Below, one piece after another: positions 9,091 to 14,364 of a DNA stretch of 18,384 nt. This DNA is from Bacillota bacterium (lineage in GTDB: Bacteria > Bacillota > Clostridia > Christensenellales > CAG-138). A model generated the notes under the pieces. That model was not told the origin of the DNA and did no database searches. It saw only the letters and a list, made by a program, of their open reading frames with translations. Location of the stretch: NCBI GenBank assembly GCA_023409435.1, contig JAEYHP010000085.1:1-18384 (forward strand), in the 5' to 3' direction. Positions within the stretch are counted from its first letter, which is position 1. Each line of letters opens with the position of its first letter. The position numbers were made by a program, and so were the translations under genes.

Positions 9091-9119
9091 TAACCAATAT
9101 GGTATAACCATATTGGTTA
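9091..9119. repeat. perfect 29-bp palindrome (13-bp arms, 3-bp centre)
   Basis: AACCAATATGGT, ATA and ACCATATTGGTT form a perfect inverted repeat, extended by one more T-A pair outside. It lies 35 bases upstream of the tyrosine recombinase start and would fall in or near its promoter. This fits a dimeric operator or a recombinase-binding site. There is no T-tract, so it is not a normal terminator. Confidence 0.85.
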
Positions 9120-9129
9120 AGAAAAGTAT

Positions 9130-9141
9130 ACCATATATGGT
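9130..9141. repeat. 12-bp palindrome ACCATATATGGT
   Basis: This perfect palindrome shares the ACCATAT half-site with the larger palindrome 11 bases away. The two may be a pair of related binding sites in the recombinase upstream region. Confidence 0.75.
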
Positions 9142-9240
9142 GTTTTTACGAATAGTACAATTTAAAATGCGTATGAAGAGAAGGGGTCATTTGGGATTTC
9201 AGTGAATGGCCTTGCGCGATCATTTCCCAGTGTGCGAATG

Positions 9241-9254
9241 AATCGGTACCGATT
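9241..9254. repeat. 14-bp palindrome AATCGGTACCGATT
   Basis: This is a perfect palindrome in the middle of the gene-free stretch. GAAT and ATTC lie just outside with uneven spacing, so the symmetry continues imperfectly. It has no evident relation to a gene start. Confidence 0.65.
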
Positions 9255-9397
9255 AAATTCCTAGTGAGCAGAAGCAGCGGAAATAATGGAATAACAACGC
9301 GCATGGTTCAGGTCTGTGTGCAATGCAGGCTGGCCGGGCGGGTTGATACGGATTCTGATTGTTGGGGGAGCGCTCAAAACCAACTCTATTTTTCTTT

Positions 9398-9437
9398 ATA
9401 TACTATTCGTTAAAGACAAGTTTAACGAATAGTATAT
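9398..9437. repeat. perfect 17-6-17 inverted repeat, recombination-site-like
   Basis: Two perfect 17-base arms, each containing ACGAATAGTA in inverted orientation, flank the six-base centre GACAAG. The layout of inverted arms around a short asymmetric spacer is that of tyrosine recombinase core sites such as dif or loxP. A related half-site lies at 9148-9157, nearer the recombinase gene. No T-tract follows on either strand, which argues against a terminator. Confidence 0.85.
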
Positions 9438-9538
9438 TGAAATTTGGGGGGTAGATAGCGCCTGGTCCCTCAGAACAGCCATTCAGCCGTGTTCTAATAT
9501 GGTATTCTGATGCGGATGTCCCGCGCTCGCTTGCACAT

Positions 9539-9566
9539 GAAAAAGCCGCCCTTAGCTGGACGGCTT
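9539..9566 (-). terminator. rho-independent terminator of rnhA
   Basis: On the minus strand AAGCCGTCC pairs with GGGCGGCTT (one G-T pair) around a six-base loop, followed by TTT, giving TTTTT with the stem end. The hairpin overlaps the rnhA stop codon. It should end the tRNA-Trp/proC/rnhA side before the palindrome region. Confidence 0.8.
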
Positions 9567-9998
9567 CAAGTTCTTTATCGCCGCGCGCGCAAGCGCGTCG
9601 CACCGGTTGTTGTTCTCGTTGTCGCTGTGGCCTTTTACTTTGTGCCATGTGACCTTATGCACGTCCGTCTGCTTCAAAAGCCGCTTCCAGAGATCCTGGT
9701 TTTCAACGTCCTGTTTTCCGGCCGTTTTCCAGCCGTTTCGCTGCCAGTTCATAATCCAGTTTTCGGTAAACGCGCGGCACATGTAGGCGCTGTCGGTATA
9801 CAGATCTACTTTGCAGGGCTCTAAAAGCGCTTCCAAAGCGCCGATTGCCGCCATTAACTCCATGCGGTTGTTGGTGGTCTCCCCTTCCCCGCCGGAAATT
9901 TCCTTTTTATGGTTCTTGTATTGAAGGATCGCGCCCCAGCCGCCCGGGCCGGGGTTTCCGGAGCACGCGCCGTCCGTGTATATCGTAATCTCTTTCAT
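9552..9998 (-). CDS. rnhA: ribonuclease HI
   Basis: RNase HI cuts the RNA strand of RNA-DNA hybrids in the cytoplasm, removing R-loops and primer RNA. The 148-residue protein is of normal length. The catalytic carboxylates are present: Asp9 in YTDGACSGNPGPGG, Glu47 in NNRMEL, Asp69 in YTDSAY and Asp134 in RCDALA. The flap His124 (VKGHSDNENN) is present too. There is no N-terminal hybrid-binding domain. The ATG lies only six bases after the proC stop, with no clear Shine-Dalgarno sequence, so translation is probably coupled to proC. A terminator hairpin overlaps its stop codon. Confidence 0.97.
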   Translation of the reverse strand: MKEITIYTDGACSGNPGPGGWGAILQYKNHKKEISGGEGETTNNRMELMAAIGALEALLEPCKVDLYTDSAYMCRAFTENWIMNWQRNGWKTAGKQDVENQDLWKRLLKQTDVHKVTWHKVKGHSDNENNNRCDALARAAIKNLKPSS

Positions 9999-10004
9999 AC
10001 CGCG

Positions 10005-10805
10005 TTATTTGGCGGCGAGAGCGCGCGCTTTGTCCACGCAGACTTCCACCGCATTGAGTACCGCGGCGCGCATACCGCCGCGCTCAAGGGCTGCTACGGC
10101 TTCAATTGTAGTTCCGCCGGGAGAACAGACAGCGTCTTTCAATGCGCCCGGGTGCATGTCGGTATCAAGCACCATTTTCGCCGCGCCAAGCACCGTTTGC
10201 GCGGCAAGTTTATAGGCAAGCGCGCGCGGCAAACCCGCCCGCACGCCGCCGTCCGCCATGGCCTCAATAAAAAGATACACATACGCCGGGCCGCTGCCGG
10301 AAACGCCGACCACAGCGTCCATCAGGTAACTGGGGACGGGTTCCGCCTTGCCGGTCGCCATAAACAACGCCTGTGCGAACTGGAATTCCGCTTCATTTAA
10401 CGTATGGTCCATATCCATGGCGACCATGCCCTGGCCCACCATGCAGGGCGTATTGGGCATGACGCGCAAGATACGGCAGCTTGGCACCAGCTCCGCGATA
10501 TCTGTGCGGCTCCAGCCAGTCACGATGGAAATAAGCGCCTTATTTTTGAGCGCCTGGCTGCATTCTCGCAGCACGGCCGCGCAGATGTTGGGCTTGACGG
10601 CAAGTAAGATTATGTCGCACGCGGCAATCATGGCCGGGCTGCTTTGGGCGGTCAATACGCCAAGTTCCGTTTGCAGCTCTTTGACTTTCTCCTTGTTCGG
10701 GTCAAATATATATACGCTTGAAGGCGTTACAAGCCCTTCACGGAGTATGCCGCGCAGAATGGCCTCGCCCATGTTGCCGGCGCCGATAAACCCGAGCTTT
10801 GTCAT
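10005..10805 (-). CDS. proC: pyrroline-5-carboxylate reductase
   Basis: ProC reduces 1-pyrroline-5-carboxylate to proline with NAD(P)H, the last step of proline synthesis. The 266-residue protein opens with the Rossmann motif FIGAGNMGEAI (GxGxxG at residues 8-13). It continues with AVKPN and VMPNTPCMVGQGM. The C-terminal helical dimerisation domain carries the ProC signature: GSGPAYVYLFIEAM, then HPGALKDAVCSPGGTTIEAV, both near consensus. AGGAGG lies about eight bases before the ATG. It is downstream of the tRNA-Trp terminator on the same strand and just upstream of rnhA. I see no strong promoter of its own, so partial read-through from the tRNA gene is possible. Confidence 0.97.
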   Translation of the reverse strand: MTKLGFIGAGNMGEAILRGILREGLVTPSSVYIFDPNKEKVKELQTELGVLTAQSSPAMIAACDIILLAVKPNICAAVLRECSQALKNKALISIVTGWSRTDIAELVPSCRILRVMPNTPCMVGQGMVAMDMDHTLNEAEFQFAQALFMATGKAEPVPSYLMDAVVGVSGSGPAYVYLFIEAMADGGVRAGLPRALAYKLAAQTVLGAAKMVLDTDMHPGALKDAVCSPGGTTIEAVAALERGGMRAAVLNAVEVCVDKARALAAK

Positions 10806-10841
10806 ATGTATTCCTCCTGAAAAAGAATTACTGCCGTATAT

Positions 10842-10894
10842 AAGAAAAGTTGATAAACCATTTCCCTAAACCCAGGGAAATCGGGCTCATCAAC
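10842..10894 (-). terminator. two-tier terminator after tRNA-Trp
   Basis: On the minus strand ATTTCCCT pairs perfectly with AGGGAAAT around a six-base loop. This sits inside an outer GTTGAT/ATCAAC pair, which is followed by TTTTCTT. It lies nine bases past the tRNA 3' end and before proC. A leaky version would give some proC transcription. Confidence 0.7.
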
Positions 10895-10902
10895 TCACGC
10901 TG

Positions 10903-10976
10903 TGGCAGGGGCAGAAGGACTCGAACCCTCAAGAACGGTTTTGGAGACCGCTATGTTACCATTACATCATGCCCCT
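10903..10976 (-). tRNA. tRNA-Trp (CCA anticodon)
   Basis: On the minus strand the seven-base acceptor stem AGGGGCA pairs perfectly with TGCCCCT. The D stem is ATGT/ACAT with AATGGTA loop. The anticodon stem GCGGT/ACCGT (one G-U) encloses CTCCAAA, giving anticodon CCA. The T arm is GAGGG-TTCGAGT-CCTTC. The discriminator is G and the 3' CCA is encoded. All conserved positions are present, so the gene should be functional. Confidence 0.97.
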
Positions 10977-11001
10977 AGGCCTGGGGAAAACCAACATGCG
11001 T

Positions 11002-11030
11002 ATTATAGCATTATGCATCATCCGTGTCAA
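11002..11030 (-). promoter_or_regulatory. consensus sigma-A promoter for tRNA-Trp
   Basis: On the minus strand TTGACA (11030-11025) and TATAAT (11007-11002) are separated by exactly 17 bases. Both hexamers match consensus in full. Transcription would begin shortly before the tRNA 5' end at 10976, as expected for a strong stable-RNA promoter. Confidence 0.92.
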
Positions 11031-11055
11031 TGTTGTACAAAAGGCGGGATATTAC

Positions 11056-11100
11056 GCAAAAAGAAAGCGCGAACGCAGGGCTATCCCTGTGTTCGCGCTT
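11056..11100 (-). terminator. strong terminator after the efp-CD1247-type pair
   Basis: A 16-base stem with a single G-T pair (11065-11080 with 11085-11100) closes a four-base loop. On the minus strand TCTTTTTG follows it. It lies 17 bases past the stop of the CD1247-type gene and just ahead of the tRNA-Trp promoter, insulating the two units. Confidence 0.9.
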
Positions 11101-11116
11101 GTGGCCCAAGCAAATA

Positions 11117-11518
11117 TTATTCTTCTTCTCCGACTGCGGGAATGACCTTTTTGTTGCAGGAGGGGCATATGAGCTCCTCGCGGGAGGAAAGCATCTCCTG
11201 GTCAAAATAAATGGTATCGCCGCAATGCGGGCACTGCACCTCGATAAACGCATCCTCGTCGAAGGCGTCATCATCGTCTTCTTCTTCGTCATCCTCTTCG
11301 CCGTAGAGTTCTTCTTCCACATCGTCCAGCGCATCGTAGATGTCGGAGACGCATTCATCCAGTTCCGCCAATGTCGCTTCGTTTTCGTCAATTGCATCGG
11401 CGACGGCGTCCAACGTTTCGATGATGGCGGTATATAGTTTGCGCTGGGTCTCGTCGGTAATTTCCAGACCGTCGCAAAGGCCGCGCAAATAGGAGACCTT
11501 TTCTTTCTCATATCTCAT
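11117..11518 (-). CDS. CD1247-type small acidic protein with zinc ribbon
   Basis: The 133-residue protein resembles the Clostridia family named after Clostridioides difficile CD1247. The N-terminus MRYEKEKVSYLRGLCDGLEI starts a helical region (residues 1-70) that looks like a short coiled coil. A highly acidic run of Asp and Glu follows (about 72-92). The C-terminus is a zinc ribbon with CPHCG and CPSCNKK, about 24 residues apart. Its biochemical role is not known; a zinc-ribbon protein next to efp may act near the ribosome or RNA polymerase, but that is inference. It lies 33 bases after efp on the same strand, has AGGAGG about 10 bases before the ATG, and is followed by a strong terminator. 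Confidence 0.85.
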   Translation of the reverse strand: MRYEKEKVSYLRGLCDGLEITDETQRKLYTAIIETLDAVADAIDENEATLAELDECVSDIYDALDDVEEELYGEEDDEEEDDDDAFDEDAFIEVQCPHCGDTIYFDQEMLSSREELICPSCNKKVIPAVGEEE

Positions 11519-11551
11519 GTACGGTATACCCTCCTGTATAGGTAGCTTGTG

Positions 11552-12109
11552 TTATACGCGCTCCATGTATTCGCCGGTGCGCGTATCCACGCGGATACGG
11601 TCGCCTTCGTTGACGAACAACGGAACGTTGATTTTGTATCCCGTTTCAAGTATGGCGGGCTTGGTGGTGCCGGTCGCCGTATCGCCCTTGAAGCCGGGTT
11701 CGGTTTCGGTAATGGCCAGTTCCACAAAGTTGGGCGCATCCACGGAGAACGGGCTGCCTTTGAAGAAGCGGACCTTCACCGACTGATTCTCCACGATAAA
11801 GTTGATGGCGTCCTCCACCTGCTCATGGTTGAGGGGGATCTGCTCGTAGGTTTCCACGTCCATGAAATAGTACAGCGAACCGTCGGCATAGAGGTACTGC
11901 ATTTCCTTGGTTTCAATATGCGCAGGCGGGTATTTATCCGTCGGGTTGAACGTACGTTCGAGCACCGCCCCGGTCATTACGTTTTTCAGGCGGGTGCGGA
12001 CAAAAGCCGCGCCTTTGCCGGGCTTGACGTGCTGGAAATCTGTAATGGACCAAACCTGTCCATCAATTTCCACCGTGATACCCTTACGAAAATCCCCTGC
12101 ACTGATCAT
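11552..12109 (-). CDS. efp: translation elongation factor P
   Basis: EF-P binds between the P and E sites and rescues ribosomes stalled on proline runs. The protein has the KOW-like N-domain and two OB domains. The loop HVKPGKGAAF places Lys32 at the position that is modified in bacteria with lysine-type EF-P. The end carries the signature around VNEGDRIRVDTRTGEYMERV. I chose the ATG at 12109, giving 185 residues beginning MISAGDFRKG, the standard EF-P start. The frame is open to a TTG at 12133, but GGAGG lies about 11 bases ahead of the chosen ATG. A weak promoter (TTGAAA, 15 bases, TAAAAT) may lie near 12221-12195. The CD1247-type gene follows. Confidence 0.97.
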   Translation of the reverse strand: MISAGDFRKGITVEIDGQVWSITDFQHVKPGKGAAFVRTRLKNVMTGAVLERTFNPTDKYPPAHIETKEMQYLYADGSLYYFMDVETYEQIPLNHEQVEDAINFIVENQSVKVRFFKGSPFSVDAPNFVELAITETEPGFKGDTATGTTKPAILETGYKINVPLFVNEGDRIRVDTRTGEYMERV

Positions 12110-12245
12110 AGCGTCATATTCCTCCAAACTCAAATCTTCTGTATGATAGATTGTATTAAGTTGCTTTTATGCCAATACACGGCATACCCAAATGATTTTA
12201 CCACAGGAGTGGGACTTTCAACAAGGTTTTTATGCTAGGGGCTGC

Positions 12246-12389
12246 TTGAAAACCAACGCTATTATCCATTTTGGTAAAAACAGGCTGCAACTTCGTTAAA
12301 AATCCTCGGAATACCTCCAGTATTTCCGTGATTTTTGCCTTGTTTCGCTCTGTTTTTCCTCAAAATGTCCGGCATTTTTGAGTTTTCAA
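12246..12389. repeat. 144-bp imperfect palindrome with TTGAAAAC ends (MITE-like)
   Basis: The ends TTGAAAAC (12246-12253) and GTTTTCAA (12382-12389) are perfect inverted copies. Between them, matched blocks mirror one another about a centre near 12317: AAAAACAG (12276-12283) with CTGTTTTT (12350-12357), AAAAATC (12298-12304) with GATTTTT (12330-12336), and CGGAATAC with GTATTTCCG. The whole segment can fold into one long stem. It has no ORF and fills most of the space between efp and the TIM-barrel gene, ending seven bases from the latter's stop. It resembles a dispersed non-autonomous element; copies elsewhere cannot be checked here. Confidence 0.75.
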
Positions 12390-12396
12390 ACACGAC

Positions 12397-13272
12397 CTAT
12401 TGCTTCCAAGACTCGTACATTTGTTGCATCGTCAGAGCGTCCTCCGCCATTGTGCCGCGCGATTCGCATATGACAACGGGCGTATATCTACGCTCATATA
12501 AGAGCTCTGCCAGCGGTGGAAATTCCGGCCCAAACTGCGTATCCGCAAACGTATGGTGCATCTTCTCCCCCGCTTTCGTAAACTCAATGCGGCTGAAATG
12601 GATGTGCATCCGCTTTGCGCGCACGCTCCCTATCCTGTTTTCCATGGCGTCGAGTATTGTGGCATAATCCTCCTGCGTTTTAATCGCGCCCATGCCGCGG
12701 CAGTGCAGGTGCCCAAAATCGATGCACGGGAGCAGACGCTCGTCCACACAGCAAAGAGAAAGCATTTCCTCAAGGTCACCAAGCTGGCTTAACTTGCCCA
12801 TTGTCTCCGGGCAGAGCGCAAAGGTGTCTAAATCTAAGCCAGCGTCATCCAATGTTTCGATGATTTCCTTTAATAAGGCGCACGCGGCAAGTAGCGAGTC
12901 TCTCCTGCCAGCCTTTCCGACGGAACCTGGGTGAAATACGCCGCGGACCGCGCCCATCTGCTTGCTGACGGTTACGGCTTTTAAGAAAAACTCTTTGTTC
13001 TTTTGCATGCTTTCCGGGTCCGTGGTAACAAGGTTGATATAGTAAGGAAAATGAACGCTCATCTGGATATCGTATGCTTCTGCATATTTTCTGATGGTCG
13101 CCGCAGTTTCCTCGCGGATGCGGATGCCATGGCCAAGGGAATATTCAAACGCGTGAAGCCCCATATCCGAAAGCCATTTGGGAGACTGCCAAGTTGCGGT
13201 ATAGCCTTGTGCATAAAAAGAATCGGAATTGCCCGAAGGGCCGAAGCGGATGCGCGGCGCAGTACCTGTCAT
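12397..13272 (-). CDS. endonuclease IV-like TIM-barrel protein
   Basis: The 291-residue protein has the xylose isomerase-like/AP endonuclease 2 TIM-barrel fold. Segments resemble endonuclease IV in order: SVHFPYYINL (His74), VFHPGS (His114), PETMGKLSQLGDLEE (Glu156), CIDFGHLH (Asp185, His188), RMHIHFSRIEF, KMHHTF and ICESRG (Glu270). These supply most metal ligands expected for the trinuclear zinc site, so cutting at abasic sites is likely, as is a length close to E. coli Nfo (285). The DTCH-type segment is changed to DFGH, so a sugar-phosphate isomerase or epimerase relative is an alternative. TAGGAGG lies six bases before the ATG. A tandem 18-bp repeat with two TATAAT boxes lies upstream, and a MITE-like repeat lies downstream. 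Confidence 0.85.
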   Translation of the reverse strand: MTGTAPRIRFGPSGNSDSFYAQGYTATWQSPKWLSDMGLHAFEYSLGHGIRIREETAATIRKYAEAYDIQMSVHFPYYINLVTTDPESMQKNKEFFLKAVTVSKQMGAVRGVFHPGSVGKAGRRDSLLAACALLKEIIETLDDAGLDLDTFALCPETMGKLSQLGDLEEMLSLCCVDERLLPCIDFGHLHCRGMGAIKTQEDYATILDAMENRIGSVRAKRMHIHFSRIEFTKAGEKMHHTFADTQFGPEFPPLAELLYERRYTPVVICESRGTMAEDALTMQQMYESWKQ

Positions 13273-13300
13273 GGCAGGCCTCCTACGAAATTGTTACTTT

Positions 13301-13336
13301 TATTATACCCACGTTTTCTATTATACCCGGGTTTTC
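13301..13336. repeat. tandem 18-bp direct repeat carrying two -10 boxes
   Basis: Two adjacent 18-base units (13301-13318 and 13319-13336) differ at two bases. On the minus strand each ends in GGGTATAATA, giving two TATAAT hexamers 18 bases apart, 30 and 48 bases ahead of the TIM-barrel gene start. No good -35 hexamer is evident for either box. This looks like a duplicated promoter core. Confidence 0.6.
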
Positions 13337-13406
13337 TTCAAAATGCGGTAAAAACAGACTGTTCTCCAAATATAATACCGGGCAGCGGCCGGGGCAATTG
13401 TCAAAA

Positions 13407-13436
13407 GACATAAAGCTTGTTCAGATTCATATAGTA
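13407..13436 (+). promoter_or_regulatory. possible sigma-K-type promoter for the 162-residue gene
   Basis: GACA (13407-13410) and CATATAGTA (13428-13436) are 17 bases apart. This fits the sigma-K pattern mACm, 16-17 bases, CATAnnnTA, with one -35 mismatch. No good sigma-A pair is visible here. The gene start follows 30 bases later. Confidence 0.4.
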
Positions 13437-13466
13437 TATAAATTTTAAGAGGGCAGGAGCAAGGAC

Positions 13467-13955
13467 ATGGCCAATTTTCAATACTTCTCGGGAACAATTC
13501 GTGAAATTACCGATTTTTGGACAGGAAACGAACAAACAACCGGCTGCTACAAATTCATGTCGCTGCAGGATGAGGACGGAAATATCGTAAATTTCATTGT
13601 AACGCCGACTACTTATTTTGTAGACCATGCCACGATGTCGGCGGGAGATGCGGCAATCGGGTTTTATGACGCCGATCTCCCTGCTGTTTTGATTTTTCCG
13701 CCACAATATCAGGCGGTTGTGATGGCCAGAGCGTCGCTCTATTATAACGTAAAGGTGGATTATTTCGATGCGGACCTGGTAAGCGGGGACGGTATGCTAA
13801 AATTGAACCTCTCCCCTTCCACCCGTATACTTTTGGAGAATAATCAAAGCTTTACAGGGAACCCGGCAAACAGGAACTTAATTGTGTTTTACGGCGCCTC
13901 CACCAGAAGCATTCCGGCCCAAACCACGCCGCGTACCGTTATTGTGATGTGTTAG
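13467..13955 (+). CDS. hypothetical 162-residue protein, possible sporulation gene
   Basis: I do not recognise a named family. The protein is soluble, rich in beta-forming residues and without signal peptide, membrane segment or cysteine motif. Conserved-looking stretches include FSGTIREITDFWTG, TYFVDHATMSAGDAAIGFYD, FPPQYQAVVMA and FTGNPANRNLIVFYGAST, and it ends TTPRTVIVMC. The pattern suggests an OB-like or small barrel fold. AGGAG lies seven bases before the ATG. A sigma-K-like promoter lies upstream, and the tail faces the sigK fragment 37 bases away. Expression in the mother cell during sporulation is a reasonable guess based only on the promoter and neighbour. Confidence 0.8.
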   Translation: MANFQYFSGTIREITDFWTGNEQTTGCYKFMSLQDEDGNIVNFIVTPTTYFVDHATMSAGDAAIGFYDADLPAVLIFPPQYQAVVMARASLYYNVKVDYFDADLVSGDGMLKLNLSPSTRILLENNQSFTGNPANRNLIVFYGASTRSIPAQTTPRTVIVMC

Positions 13956-13992
13956 ACACAAAACGGTTTTCCCAAAGTATGTTGACAACACA

Positions 13993-14364
13993 TTACCCTT
14001 CAAACACTTCGCAAAGTTTATTGAGCGCCTTTTTTTCAATGCGGGACACATAGGAGCGGGAAATATCAAGCATGTTCGCGATTTCACGCTGTGTCATGCA
14101 GAAGTTTCCGGCAAGGCCATACCTTAGCTCAATCACCAGACGTTCGCGGTCAGTCAGGTGCTTTTTAATCAGGCGTCGAAGCTGCTCCACCGCAATGCGC
14201 AGTTCCACCTCGTCCCCCACAAGGGAGTCGTCCGTGCCGATCACCTCCGCCAGGGAGATGTCGTTACCGTCCCGGTCGGTGCCGATGGCGTCGTTGAGGG
14301 AAACTTCGCATGGCCTGCGTTTGTCGGAACGGATGCTCATCAAAATTTCGTTTGCTATCCTCAC
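13993..14364 (-). CDS. sigK: C-terminal part of sporulation sigma factor SigK (SpoIIIC-like), split gene
   Basis: This is the C-terminal half of the late mother-cell sigma factor. The visible frame begins VRIANEILM, where intact SigK has RCIENEILM. An in-frame TAG lies just before it, so regions 1.2 to 2 of the protein are missing. What remains includes the linker EVSLNDAIGTDRDGN and region 4 with its helix-turn-helix (TQREIANMLDISRSYVSRIE, residues 91-110). ISRSYVSRIEKKAL matches SigK better than SigE, which has ISQSYISRLEKR. There is no ribosome binding site, so it should be silent until joined to its N-terminal half. The recombinase gene runs into it. In B. subtilis the same split yields spoIVCB and spoIIIC. 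The N-terminal half is not in the window. Confidence 0.88.
   Translation of the reverse strand: MRIANEILMSIRSDKRRPCEVSLNDAIGTDRDGNDISLAEVIGTDDSLVGDEVELRIAVEQLRRLIKKHLTDRERLVIELRYGLAGNFCMTQREIANMLDISRSYVSRIEKKALNKLCEVFEG

Larger units (their letters stand above)
9057..9538. other. gene-free stretch rich in palindromes, upstream of the tyrosine recombinase gene
   Basis: No convincing ORF lies here in either direction. It separates the start of the recombinase gene from the end of rnhA, so the minus strand must hold the recombinase promoter. It contains a 29-bp palindrome, a 12-bp palindrome, a 14-bp palindrome and a 40-bp 17-6-17 inverted repeat (all listed separately). The half-site ACGAATAGTA occurs at 9148-9157 and 9425-9434, and in reverse at 9401-9410. 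AATATGGTAT occurs near 9097 and again near 9497. The density of symmetric sites suggests protein binding or recombination rather than a gene. Confidence 0.6.

Noticed and set aside
9398..9437. The 17-6-17 inverted repeat as a transcription terminator
   Set aside because: Neither strand has a T-tract after the stem and the arms are AT-rich; rnhA already has its own terminator.
9057..9551. CRISPR array
   Set aside because: The repeats are inverted and irregularly spaced, with no unit of regular length and no cas genes.
10902..11210. Plus-strand ORF of 102 residues beginning MAGAEGLEPSRTVLETAM
   Set aside because: It is the antisense reading of the tRNA-Trp gene, a well-known spurious ORF, and it also runs through the tRNA promoter and a terminator.
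13993..14364. The sigma fragment as SigE rather than SigK
   Set aside because: ISRSYVSRIEKKAL and SLNDAIG fit SigK; SigE usually has ISQSYISRLEKR. The recombinase at the skin crossover position also favours SigK, though SigE is not fully excluded.
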